In this document: positions 42,967-54,989 of the stretch, piece after piece
How the letters are laid out: each line of letters starts with the position of its first letter
How positions within the stretch are numbered: position 1 is the stretch's first letter
Source: Histoplasma ohiense
Taxonomy: Eukaryota; Ascomycota; Eurotiomycetes; Onygenales; Ajellomycetaceae
Length of the DNA stretch: 64,000 nucleotides
Assembly: GCA_017607445.1 (NCBI GenBank)
Contig: JAEVHH010000002.1
Span: forward strand, 1,240,001-1,304,000
Direction of reading: 5' to 3'
The notes under the pieces: generated by a model
What the model was told of the DNA's origin: nothing
What the model saw: the letters and a program-made list of their open reading frames with translations, nothing else
The model's database searches: none
Translations under genes and position numbers: made by a program

Positions 42967-44401
42967 CTAAAATTCAGCCTGCACCAAGGACTCCAGAATC
43001 TCAAGATGCACATGCAGAAATGCAGTACAAATCTCCACTTTGTGCAGAGCCTGACACATTGATTCAATATCTTCAATAGAGAGATTCACAGAAAGCTCAA
43101 CAAAACAATGGACACACATACACAGAGAAAAACTGATCAGAAGAGGGGGGGGTGAGAAAGAAGTGGACAGAGCAGTTGAGTGAACATCTGAGCTTCTATA
43201 AGAACAGATGACAGACACTCACTCAATAAAAGTTGAAGAAAGAGAAGGAAGAGAGAGAGTGAAATTGAGAATGAAGAAGAGTGAACAAGTCATGAAAGAA
43301 TCTGAGAAAGAAGCAGAGATAGATGTATGCAGAGTGGCATCAGAAGTAACTGTAGAACATTAACAGTCATCACAATGAGAAGAAAGAAATGTATGCTTAC
43401 TGAAGAAACAGAAACTCCTCTTGAAGCTTCAGAGACAATTGCAGCAGAGACAAGAGCAGTCAACAGAATGATCATATACAGAAGACAGAATGCAAAATTG
43501 AAATGATTCTTTGCCCCTCACACAATCAGCACAAGAAACAGATGTATACTTACTGTGGGTATAAAAAAGCATTACATTGCTGTTCAGACTACTTTGAACA
43601 CATATCTTCTTTCTACAAATGATCAAGTTGGAAGTCATTCATCAACAAAGAGGATGAAGGCACTTGTCTGATAAGCTGAAAGCATGTGAAGACAGAGGAG
43701 TGATGCAGAAGTTGATGTAAGCAAATATAATGTGAGAATCTTTGTCTGTCATAATCTCAACAATGCAGAGATCCTGTACAATTTCATCTATGAAAATTAG
43801 AATAAAAATTGTAGGAAAGAGACAAGAAAGAGTATAACATACACTCAGCACAATCAGTATAAACAGCAGTAGAATTCAGAAAGTATGTAAGATTGCTAAA
43901 AGTCTCATACTTGCTTCAAGCAAGGAGCACAACAGATGAATAACTGATGAATTGAATTGTGTCATACAGTACTTGCATGTGAAATTGTGTTTTGATGAAG
44001 ACAGTGGGAGTGGGAGAAGAGTGTGAAGAATAGAGAGAAGGACTGTGAAAGATGCACAGAGCCTCTTGAAGATCAGGCAAGAGAGAGAAACCAGTGTGGA
44101 AGAAAAGAGAAGAATTGACAGAGATGAGAGAGAAGAAATCAGTGAAAGCAGAGAAGACAGCAGCAGAGGACAATACAGAGACATCTATCATCACAGCATC
44201 TTCACAAATGCTACCACCACTGTCTACACTCTCATCAACTGCTTCACTGGCATTGTCATTGTCACACTCTGCCCCCACAACATTGGCGGAGGTGATCTCC
44301 TCAACAGAAGTGAGATTGCACGCAGGAGGAGCATCAGAAGAGAAGATGAGATGATCATGAACAAGACATATACTCTGGCAATGAAGGATAGAAGCTAACA
44401 A
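42967..44401 (-). pseudogene. Antisense cysteine-cluster gene region of element G
   Basis: The minus strand is open with only scattered TGA/TAG from ATG 44401 (Met-Leu-Ala-Ser-Ile-Leu-His-Cys). It is acidic and Ser/Val/Ala-rich. A cysteine block lies at 43545-43398: Cys-Ala-Asp-Cys-x9-Cys, then Cys-Ser-Cys-Leu-Cys-Cys-Asn-Cys-x8-Cys-Phe-Phe, immediately before a GTAAGC donor. An acceptor ...TTCTACAG lies at about 43348. A final open exon ends at 42967 (Leu-Val-Gln-Ala-Glu-Phe, TAG). The cluster spacing differs somewhat from B, C and D, but its place before an intron is the same. Confidence 0.5.
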
Positions 44402-44816
44402 CAGTTAGCAACTGTGAAAACTGTTGATTCACAGCCAGATTAGCTTTCAACAAGGTTTGATCAACAAGAACTTATCAATAGATTGCATAACACAATCAGA
44501 ACAGCAGAAGATGTGATGATCAGAGGCCATATCACAGAATAGAGAAGAGCTAGACATTCAATAGAAGAGGATAGATGTGTAGAACAATTGAAGCAAGGCA
44601 GAGAAGATCAAATGAAAGAAGTACAAGAGAACAAATGAGAGGGAATAGTTGTGAATGTGATGTTGTTAGTGATGAGCTGATGTTGTTGTGATAGAGACTC
44701 TTGTGCATGTGAAGCAAGCACCTTATCTATTGCAGAATAGCACATCGCAAAAGCAGGCACACACAGCATAACACTATTTCCATCACAAGGGTGTAGATGG
44801 ATTTGATAGAGGAGAA
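44402..44816. other. Element G region before 3' LTR
   Basis: No conserved frame. It should contain the antisense gene's promoter. A purine tract GATAGAGGAGAA (44805-44816) next to the LTR is the plus-strand primer. Confidence 0.5.
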
Positions 44817-44962
44817 TGTGGTAATTTCAGCTTATTATTCTTCTGTGGCATACATCACCCTCTATTATTAAGAATGGTGTATGCTACTGCACTAGTTATT
44901 TTGTATAAGAAGAGCTGCAAAGCTTAGAAGCTTTGAACAGCTTAAGCAATTTTTGAACTACA
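44817..44962 (+). repeat. Element G 3' LTR
   Basis: 146 bp, same length as the 5' LTR, ending TTTGAACTACA. CpGs of the 5' outer half are lost here. Confidence 0.92.
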
Positions 44963-47900
44963 GTGGTTGATTCTATTGTTAAGAATTGCTTTGATTTTTC
45001 ATTTGAGTTTGTTGTCTTCTTCTATAATGATGAGTGACTGTCAATTGAAGATTCTCTGTGAGAAGAATGGATCCTCAGCTGTGAGTTGAAGCAGATTTGT
45101 ATGAAAGACATCATGAATGTCAGATGAGATATCAAGTCAATAATCATGTGTGTCTAGCACTTTCTTCACTGTATACTTGATATGATAGTAATCTAGCATA
45201 TATGAGAGGTGGTCTGTTCTTATATTCTTGAGATTCAGTCAGATTTTGTCTTCTATATAGTATCAGATTGCAGAATTTCTTCTGATGTTTATTTGATTTT
45301 TATAATTTTACTGAGCACTGATTATTGAAGCTTCTGCTCATTTGCAAACTTTCTTCAGCTTGCTCACAATATTCTCTGCTGTCTGTATGAAGCTGTGAGT
45401 GTACATGATTTCTTGAGAAGTCTCAGAGAAGTTCAGAATCTCTAAGTTGTATTCATATAGAAGAAAGAATGAGCTTACATCTGTTGTAGTGAAATCTCAA
45501 TCATTAATCACAATCTCAGTATGTGACAGTAGATTGCTTCAGTTGTCTTGTGTGTAATTGCAGAACTTACAGAAAATGTTTTTTATCATTTATATCATTC
45601 TCTCAGTAGCTTCATCAGTCTCTGAGTGGTATGTCATTGTTAACTTTCATTCAATTCTTAATAATTGGCATATGCAGACTCAGAGTGTGCTGATAAATTG
45701 ACTGTCTCTATCTGACACAATAAATGAAGACAAACTGTGTATACAATAGAACAAGCTTCTGATGAAGACATCTGCAATTACTTTGATGTTCATCTTATTA
45801 CAGAGCTGTAGTATTACACTCTTGCTGAGTTGATTGACAATGACTAGAATGTTTGTAGAACCTCCACTTTCAAATAAGAAAACTGCAAAATCAATAGCTA
45901 TATCACATCAAATTCAGTTGAGAACAGATAGAGACTTCAGCATCTCTTTTCAGCATTCACATTATACTGTCACTGAGCCACAGTGATCACAGTTGTGTAT
46001 AAACTGGCATATATCTTTCAACATATCTGATCAGTAGAATTTTTGAATGACAATGTTGTATATGATTTTGTGTTCTGAGTGCTCAATCATTGATGAGTCA
46101 TGAATTTCTTGCATGATTCATGTTTGTAGAGATTCTGAATCAGAAATTCATTGTCTATTTCAAAAGTATAAGCAGTTGTTATCATCAATTGAATATGCTG
46201 AGATATCTATTCTTGAGTATACATCTGTGGGGAATTGAGATGCTCTGTTTTGTATGACTTCAATAGCTTGTTGTCAGAATTCATCTGCTTCTGCTGCTAG
46301 CTTTCATTGTTCTTTGAGTGAGGGTTCTTGAGCTTGAAACTGATTGATATGTATGCAGAGTTCATCTGATTGTATAGAACTTTCTATGATTGCAGAGTTG
46401 ATTAATCAATGCTTTCAGTGTTTTCATCTGTCATTCAAGTCATCAGATGATATATCTTATTCTCAGCAGAACAGAGCATTCACAAAGATGTTCTCTACTT
46501 CAGATCAATAACAAATTGTGAACAAAAAACAGCTAAGGAATAATGATCAACATATATGTCTTTCAGTGAGCTTATAAGTGGTTGTGAAGTACTCTAAATT
46601 CTTATAATTGATAATAATCTCAAACTTTTTGACACTTATAAGTTTGAACTTTCATTCTTCAAAACATTGTATGATCACTAGAAGCTTCTTGTTGTAGATC
46701 TCATAGTTGCATTCAGCAGATGACATCTTTTTCAAGATAAAGACACAGAGTTATAGAACATCTTCATTATCATATTACATCAGTGTCTCATCTACTATAT
46801 AATCTGAGGTGTCTGTTTCAAGAATTGTATGCTTATTTGAATCAAATGATTGCAGCATCAGAGTGTTTGTGAACATACACTTCAGCTTTTTGAATGCTGC
46901 ATCTGCTTCATCAGTTCATTGAAATACAATGTCTTTTCAGATCAGATTCATCAGTGATTGTACAATATCAGAGAAGTCTTTGATGAATCTTCAGTAGAAG
47001 TTGATGAATTCTAGAAAGCTTCTAATCTCTTTTACTGAGACTGATGTCTCTCAGTTGAGGATTGCTTCCATCTTCTTAGAATCCATGCATACATCTTTTT
47101 CAGCTTTGATGATGAATTCTAGATAGATTATAGACTTAGTCTCAAAGTTGTATTTATCAATATTCACTTACAGTTCAGCTTTTTGTAGACAGTCAAGCAC
47201 TTGTCATATATGCTTGCAGTGCTCAGTGAGTGATTCATCAGTGAAGATCAGAATATCATTCATGTACACTGAGATGATTTCATTGAGTAGATCTCATAGA
47301 GCTCAGTTAATGTATTTCTGAAATGTGCTTGAAGTATTTGCTAATTCAAAGAGAGTCACTGTTCATTTGTATAATCTGTAATATATACAAAAGACAGTTA
47401 GCTATTCATCATCTTCATTAATTCTTATCTTGTAGAAGACTGCAGAGATGTCAAGTTTTGTAAATCATTTCACTTTTTCTATTCATTCAAACATTTTATT
47501 GATGAGTGGGAGAGGATATCAGTTCTTTCATATAATTTTGTTGAGTTCTTGATAGTTGATGCAGAATTGTAAGTCTTCTTCTGATTTCTTTGTCAACAAT
47601 ACAGATGCTGCAGCAGATGAGTTGCTAATATGAATAAAGTCTTTGTCTAGTAATTCATTGAGCATTTTTTGTAGAATAAGAAGCTCATCACATGATATAC
47701 TGTAGAGAGAATCTCAGAGTGATTGCAGATTCTTATCATCTTTCTTAATGAGTTCAATCATATGATCTATACCACATTCTCAGTGAGGGAGGAGCTTTTC
47801 AGCTTCTTTTTCATTGAACATGTCTGTGAAATCTTTGTATGATTCAGATAGTTCTTTGCATGATTTCTTGAGATTCTTGAATTCTAGTTTCTTTAATGTT

Positions 47901-48400
47901 TTTTTGATATCTGTCATGCTAGCAGTGAACACTTGAATGTTCTTCTTCTCATATGCTTGGCAGATTAGTAGTTTGTACACTTTCACTGATATCTGAATGA
48001 GATCAGTGATTCTATCAACATTCTTCTTGTAAACACAGTTGTCTTCTGAGAAAATAAGACAGTGATTGTGTGCATTCAACAAGGTTTCAAATTCTGTGAG
48101 TTATGATAGACTGAGCATTAGATCATACTCAAGATCTTGTATTTTATATGCATATACATTCTTTTTCTTGTGTTCTTCTACATTGACATTAAATCTTATC
48201 ATGTTGTAGAAGGTGGATCCTCTGAAGCTGTCAAATTTACTGAGCTTATATAATTTGAGAAAGAGAATACACTGAAGCTTATGCTTCTCAATCAGCTGAG
48301 TGTCTATAAGAGTGTAGTGAAGAAAATCACTGTCTATCATTGCTTGTATATTGATTAAGCTATTTACAATGACAGAGATCATGATTGTGTTCACTTGCAT
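44963..48400 (-). pseudogene. Element F protease to integrase
   Basis: In the minus direction: protease 48400-48101 (Ala-Met-Ile-Asp-Ser-Asp), RT about 47860-47040 with Tyr-Met-Asn-Asp for Y-x-D-D, RNase H 46950-46490 (Thr-Asp-x-Ser-Asp-Tyr), integrase 46110-45290, and C-terminal domain to 44963, where G cuts it. Collinear with element A at every step. Stops are mostly TGA (TCA on +). Confidence 0.86.
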
Positions 48401-48454
48401 TTTCTATTTAAATCTTCAGCTAGCTTTTTGCTTCTTGAGTTTTTGTCTGTATTT

Positions 48455-49392
48455 TAGAGTGAAAGCTCATCTTTTCCCTGTTCTTGTCTATCCACAGATG
48501 ACACAGTGTTCACATGTGTGGAGGGTTTACTTGAAATGATTGCATTCAGACATTGATTCACAAAATGCTCTGATTTGTTGCAGTATATGCAGACTTCTCT
48601 GATGATTTGATTGACAGCATTCTTCTCTGAGACATTGAGGACTCTCAGATGACTTGTGTTCACATGTGAGACTCAGTTCATTGATTCTGATTCAGAGATG
48701 GGGGGCACTGTAGAGCAGTTCAGAATGTACATATTTATTCAGTGAAATCCTCTGCAATTTTGAAGCACACAGAACTGAGACAGATTGTTGTTCAACAGAC
48801 AAAGATCAGCACAGAATTCACTGTATATTGAGAACTTTGAACACTCTACACTTCAGTTATGCAATTGAAAGTTCAAGTTCTTGAATAATATATTGATCTT
48901 GATAATGTTGTTCCAGTCTTGCCCACCTGCTTCTAGAAGTTTGTGATTGAATTCAGAAAGATAAGTTGTCAACACAACATTTATCTGACAAGTTTGATTA
49001 AGTCAGTCTAATGTTTTGACTTGAAGTGTAGAATTGAGAAAGAGGGAGTTGAGTTGTTGAAAGACTAGCTCTGACATACACTGATTGTTCTGATAATGAT
49101 TCATTCAGAGTTGAAATTTCACTAATGTGTTGCCATTCAATCTGCTATGAATATACCACACTTGATTGGATAGTGAGTCTATTGCTTGTCTGTTGATGTT
49201 CAATTTGATGTTTGCTTTTGACTTTCATATAAGATAGAGTGCTAGATCTCTCTTGTATTTGTTGAGGATTGAGAGCTTCTCTCTTGAAGACTTTTTGTAA
49301 GATGTGAGTGTAGAAGGAACAGTGAACACAGAAGTACTCATTTCAGCAAGTTATTGTTGCAATTCAGTCATCTGTAGTGTCTGCTGCTGAAG
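48455..49392 (-). pseudogene. Element F gag, main part
   Basis: Minus strand. It contains the intact CCHC knuckle Cys-Ile-Tyr-Cys-Asn-Lys-Ser-Glu-His-Phe-Val-Asn-Gln-Cys (about 48592-48551) and ends Lys-Asp-Glu-Leu-Ser-Leu. It is cut at 49392 by element H; the N-terminal codons are at 55666-55587 (ATG 55666). Confidence 0.85.
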
Positions 49393-49989
49393 TGTAACGG
49401 GCGTACTTCGATTAACGATTTGGTACTATCCTAATTACAGATTACGAATTGATTAAGGAAAGAAAGAGAAAAGAAATCAGAAGAAAAGGTTGTACAAAGA
49501 GGGTTCTTATAGAGGAAAGTTTGAGGTGGAAGAATATCAGAAGCCACTCCACAGTGGAGTGCAGAGCAGAAGAACATTAAGAGATATGCATAAGAATCAT
49601 TAGAAGCTATACAAGTGTGGAATGTGGGGTGGAGGAATCATTGAGAGCTACACAGAAGAATTGTTAGAGACTACACAAGTGTGGAACACAGAGTGGAAGA
49701 ATGTAAGAAGCTATGTGAAGAAATTGTTAGAGACTACACAAGTGTGGAACACAGAGCAGAAGAATGTAAGAAGCTACATGGAAGAATTGTTAGAGACTAC
49801 ACAAGCACAGAGCACAGAGTGGAAGAACATTAAGAGCTACATGAAAGAATCATTAGAAACTATGCAAGTGCAGAGCACAGAGTGGAAGAACATTGAGGAT
49901 TACATAAGATCACAATGATCAGAAACAAGTGAATGCAGAAGAGGAGTTGATTGTGTAAGTTAATTACTAACAGATGCTAACCCATCACA
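49393..49989 (-). repeat. Element H 3' LTR
   Basis: 597 bp, TGTAACGGGCGTACTTCGA... on +. It keeps about five CpGs in its first 60 bases. It has one more 63-bp unit than the 534-bp LTRs. 49990-50003 is the complement of the polypurine tract. Confidence 0.94.
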
Positions 49990-50002
49990 TTATCCCCCTC
50001 TA

Positions 50003-51300
50003 TTGAAGTGAGTGAGGACTCATAGATGTTGAGGGTGGCAGTGTCCTCCAAGGTGAATGTGGGTTCTCAGATTGGATGATTGTATTCTACCCATTTGATG
50101 AGATATTCACAGCAGTGGTGGTTGGTTCTATTGTTAAGAATTGCTTCAATTTCCCACTCAAGTTCATTGTCTTCTTCTACAATGGTGAGTGGCTGTCAAT
50201 CAGAGGTTCTCTGTGAGGGGAATGGATCCTCAGCTGTGGGTTGAAGCAGGTTTGTATGAAAGATGTTGTGAATGTCAGATGGGGTGTTGAGTTGATAATT
50301 GTATATATCTAGCACTTCCTTCACTGTATACTTGATGTGGCAGTAATCTAGTGTACATGAGGAGCAGTCCATTCTTATGTTTTTGAGATTCAGTCAGACT
50401 TTGTCTTCTATATAATATCAGATTGCAGGACTTCTTCTGATGTTCATTTGATTCTTATAATTTTGCTGAGTGCTGATCATTGAAGCTTCTGTTCATTCAT
50501 AGACTTTCTTCAGCTTGCTCATGATGTTCTCTGCTGTCTGTATGAAGCTGTGGGTGTATGTGGTTTCTCAGGGAGTCTCAGAGAAGTTCAGAATCTCTAA
50601 GTTGTATTCATATAGAAGAAAGAATGAGCTTATGTCTGTTGTAGCAGAATTTCAACCATTAATCACAATCTCAGCATGTGGCAGCAGGTTGCTTCAGTTG
50701 TCTTGTGTGTAATTGCAGAACTTACAAAGAATGTTCTTTATCATTTGTATCATTCTCTCAATAGCTTCATCAGTCTCTGAGTGATACACTGTTGATAACT
50801 TTTGTTTGATTCTTAATAATTGACATACACAGGCTCAGAGTGCACTGATGAATTGACTGTCTCTATCTGACACAATGGATGAAGGCAGACTGTGTATATG
50901 ATAGAACAGGCTTCTGACAAAGACATCTGCAACTACTTCAGTGTCCATTTTGTCACAGAGCTGTAGTATTACATCCTTGCTGAGTCAGTCAACAATGACT
51001 AGAATGTTTGTAGAACCTCCACTTTTGAATAAGAAAACTGCAAAATTGATAGCTATATCACACCAAGTTCAGTCAGAGACAGATAGAGGCTTCAGCATTT
51101 CTTTTCAGTATTCATACCATGCCATCACTGAGCTGCAGTGATCACAGTTGCATATGAACTGGTGTATGTCTTTCAACATATCTGATCAGTAGAATTCTTG
51201 AGCAACAATGTTGTACATGATTTTGTATCCTGAATGCCCGGTCATCAGTGAGTCATGAATTTCTTGCATGATTTGTGTTTGTAGGGGTTCTGAATTGAGG
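50003..51300 (-). pseudogene. Element H integrase and chromodomain
   Basis: Minus strand. The integrase zinc-binding region is at about 51250-51120, the core 51090-50700 and the C-terminal domain to about 50350. The chromodomain at 50160-50003 includes Glu-Tyr-Leu-Ile-Lys-Trp-Val-Glu-Tyr-Asn. This gives the clearest chromodomain of the family. TGA stops. Confidence 0.85.
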
Positions 51301-53240
51301 ACTCATTGCCTATTTCAAAAGTGTAAGCAGTTGTCATCATCAATCAAACATGCTGAGATATCTGTTCTTGAGTATACACTTGTGAGGAATCAAGGTGCTC
51401 TGTTTTGTATAGCTTCAGCAGCTTGTTGTCAGAATTCATCTGTTTCTGCTGCTAGCTTCCATTGTTCTTCAAGTGAGGGTTCTTGAGCTTGGGACTGATT
51501 GACATATATGCAGGGTTCATCTGATTGTGTAGGACTTTCTATGATTGCAGAGTTGATTAATTGATGCTCTCAGTGTTTCCATCTGTCATCCAAGTCATCA
51601 GATGGCATATCTTGTTCTCAGCAGAATAGAGCATCCACAAGGGTGTTCTCTACTTCAGATCAATAATGAATTGTGAACAAAAAACAGCTAAGAAACAATG
51701 ATCAATGTATATGCCTTTCAGTGAGCTTACAAATGATCATGAAGTACTCTAAGTTCTTATGATCAGTAACAATCTCAAACTTTTCAACACTCATAAGTTC
51801 AGACTCTCATTTTTTGAGGCATCATATAATCACTAGAAGCTTCTTGTTGTAGATCTCATAGTTGCATTCAGTGGATGACATCTTTTTCAAGGTGAAGATA
51901 CAGAGTTGTAGAATATCTTTGTTATCATATTGTATCAGTGCTTCATCTACTATGTAATCTGAGGTGTCTGTTTCAAGAATTGTATGCTTATCTGGATTGA
52001 ATGATTACAGCATTGAAGTGCTTGTGAACATACACTTCAGCTTTTTGAATGCTGTGTCCACTTCATCAGTTCATTGGAACATGGTGTCTTTCCAGGTCAG
52101 ATTCATCAGTGGTTGTACAATATTGAAGAAGTCTTTGATGAATCTTTGATAGAAGTTGACAAATTCTAGAAAGCTTCTAGTCTCTTTTATCAAGACTGGT
52201 GCCTCTCAGTTGAGGATTGCTTCCACCTTCTTAGAATCCATGCATACGCCTTTTTCAGCTTTGATGATGAATTCTAGATAGATTGTAGACTTGATCTCAA
52301 AGTTGCATTTGTCAATGTTCACTTGCAGTCCAACTTTTTGTAGATGGTCAAGCACTTGTTGTACATGCTTGCAGTGCTCAGTGAGCAGTTCATTGATGAA
52401 GATCAGAATATTGTTCATGTATGCTGAGGTGATCTCATCAAGCAGATCTCATAGAGCTCAGTTAATGTATTTCTGAAATGTGCTTGGAGCATTCACTAAT
52501 TCAAAAAGAGTCACTGTCCATTCATATAATCTGTAATGCATACAAAAAGTGGTTAGCCATTCATCATCTTCATTAATCCTTATCTTATAGAAGGCTGCAG
52601 AGATGTCAAGCTTTGTAAATCATTTTGCTTTTTCTATTTATTTGAGTGTTTCATTGATGAGTGAAAGAGGATATTGATTCTTCTGCATAATCTTGTTGAG
52701 TTCTCAGTAGTCAACACAGAATCATAAGCCTTCTTCTGATTTCTTCACAAACAGTACAGATGCTGTGGTGAGTGAGTTGCTAATACAAATGAAGTCTTTG
52801 TTCAATAGTCTGTTGAGTGTTTTTCATAGAACAAGGAGCTCATTGTATGATATGCTGTAGAGAGAATCTCAGAGTGATTGCAGATTCTTATCATTCTTCT
52901 TGATGAGCTCAATTGTATGATCTATACTGAGTTTTCAGTGAGAAGGAAGCTTTTCAGCTTCTTTTTCATTGAACATATCTGTGAAGTCTTTATATGATTT
53001 GGGTAGTTTCTTGCATGATTTCTTGAAGTCTTTGAGTTCTAGCTTTTCTAATGCTTTTTTGATATTCATCATGCTAGCAGTGAACACTTGGACATTCTTC
53101 TTCTCATGCATTTGACAGATTAGTAGTTTGTATGCTTCTGCTGATATCTGAGTGAGATCAGTGGTTCTATCAACATTCTTCTCATAAACACAGTCACCTT
53201 CTGGGAAAATAAGACAGTGATTGTATGCATCCAACAAGGT
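51301..53240 (-). pseudogene. Element H reverse transcriptase and RNase H
   Basis: Minus strand. The linker and RT start are at 53237-52935 (Glu-Lys-Glu-Ala-Glu-Lys-Leu-Pro-Ser-His). Palm: Lys-Leu-Asp-Ile-Ser-Ala-Ala-Phe-Tyr-Lys-Ile. The catalytic box is Tyr-Met-Asn-Asn, both Asp lost (about 52417). RNase H follows at about 51990-51600. 51600-51301 is the linker to integrase. Confidence 0.87.
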
Positions 53241-53255
53241 TTCAAATTCTGTGAG

Positions 53256-53560
53256 CTATGATAGACTGAGCATTAAATCATACTCAAGGTTTTGTATTTC
53301 ATATATATATACATTCTTTTTCTCATGTTCTTCTATGTCAACATTAAATCTTATCATATTGTAGGAGGCAGATCCTCTGAGGCTGTCAAATTCACTGAGC
53401 TTACACAGTTTGAGAAAGAGAATACACTGAAGCTTATGCTTCTCAATCAGCTGAGTGTCTATAAGAGCATAGTGAAGGAAATCACTGTCTATCATTGCTC
53501 ATACATTGACTAAGCTATTTACAATGATAGAGATTATGATTGTGTTCACTTGTATCTTCT
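53256..53560 (-). pseudogene. Element H protease
   Basis: Minus strand. It has the Met-Ile-Asp-Ser-Asp active-site region and the Tyr-Asp-Leu-Met-Leu-Ser-Leu-Ser end seen in A, E and F. The frame is open to the end but the active-site Gly is Asp. Confidence 0.75.
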
Positions 53561-53599
53561 GCTCAAATCTTCAGCTAGCTTTCTGCTTCTTGAGCTCTT

Positions 53600-54622
53600 G
53601 TTCATATTTTAGAGTGAGAGCTTGTCTTTTCCCTGTTCTTGTCTATCCGCGGGTGATGCAGTGTTTATGTGTGTAGGGGGTTTACTCAGAGTGATTGCAT
53701 TCAGACATTGATTTGTGAAGTGCTCTGATTTGTTGCAGTGTATGCAGACTTCTCTGGCAATTCAGTCAGCAGCATTCTTCTCTGAGACATTGGGAATTCT
53801 CAGGTGATTTGTGTTTATGTATGGGATTCAGTTCATTGATTCTGGTTCAGAGGTGGGGGGTGCTGCAGAGCAGTTCAGAGCATATATATTTGTTCAGCAG
53901 AATTCTCTGCAATTTTGAAGTACATGGAACTGAGACAGATCATTGTCCAACAGACAAAGATCAGTGCAGAATTCACTGTATGTTGAGAGCTTTGAACACT
54001 CTATACTTTGATTATGCAATTGAAAGTTCAAGTTCTTGAATAATATATTGATTTTGATAGTGTCATCTCAGTCTTGCCCATCTGCTTCTAGAAGCTTGCA
54101 ATTGAATTCAGAAAGATAAGTTGTCAACACAATATTCATCTGACAAGTCTGATTAAGCCAGTCTAACATCTTGATTTGAAGTGTAGAATTGAGGAAGAGA
54201 GAGTTGAGTTGTTGAAAGACTAGCTCTGACATACACTGATGATTCTGACAATGACTCATTCAGAATTGAAATTTTGCTAACACATCATCATTCAATCTGC
54301 TATGAATATACCACACTTGATTGAATAGCAAGTCTATTGCTTGTCCATCAATGTTCAATTTGGCATTTGCTTTTGACTTTCACATGAGGTAGAGCACTAG
54401 ATCTTTCTTGTATTTGTCAAGAATTGAAAGCTTCTCTCTTGGAAGCTTTTCATGAGACACAGGTGTAGAAGGAACAGTGAATGCAGAAGTGCTCATCTCA
54501 GTAAGTTGTCATTGCAATTCAGTCATCTGTAGCATCTGCTGCTGAAGAATGCTTTGTAGGTCTAAGTTATCATCCACTGTGTTCAGATGTGGTGGGTGTT
54601 CATAGAATTGCTCATAGTTCAT
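53600..54622 (-). pseudogene. Element H gag
   Basis: ATG 54622 (Met-Asn-Tyr-Glu-Gln-Phe-Tyr). The CCHC knuckle, Cys-Ile-His-Cys-Asn-Lys-Ser-Glu-His-Phe, lies at about 53747-53706. The C-terminus is at about 53612. It is interrupted by TGA. Confidence 0.86.
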
Positions 54623-54989
54623 TTCAATATCTAAGAACATATAATAATAAAAAAAAAGAAAAGGAATACTCAGTTCTCTCACAGACACTATTCACAGTGT
54701 TGCAGTGCTAAGCTTGATCAAGCTTCTTTGTGAACACTATTCACAGTGTTACAGTTTGTAGACACTCAGATCTTGTAGAACACAGTCAATTATGTTTCAG
54801 ATGCTTAGACACAACAGCCTATATAACTAACAATAAAAGCACTCAGACTCATGAGAGATCTCTTGTAATGACTAGACACTCAGATCTGTAAACAACACAC
54901 TCAGACATAAGAACTGATAACAACACACTCAGACATAAGGACTAATAACAAAGCACTCAGATCTTAAACACAGAAGAATCAATTTATAA

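Larger units (their letters stand above)
36991..44962 (+). mobile_element. Ty3/Gypsy element G with very short LTRs
   Basis: Two 146-bp LTRs (36991-37136 and 44817-44962; TGTGGTAATTTC...GAACTACA) flank gag, protease, RT, RNase H and integrase on +, a further short + frame, and an antisense region. The flanks ATGG and GTGG suggest a 4-bp duplication with one change; the uninterrupted sequence in H near 50117 supports the join. It is a different lineage from B, C, D and family 1. Total 7972 bp. Confidence 0.92.

Noticed and set aside
43876..44354. Several overlapping frames on both strands in element G (102, 117 and 86 codons)
   Set aside because: Only the longest minus-strand frame (44401-43916) continues into the cysteine block and splice signals. 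The others are overlaps.
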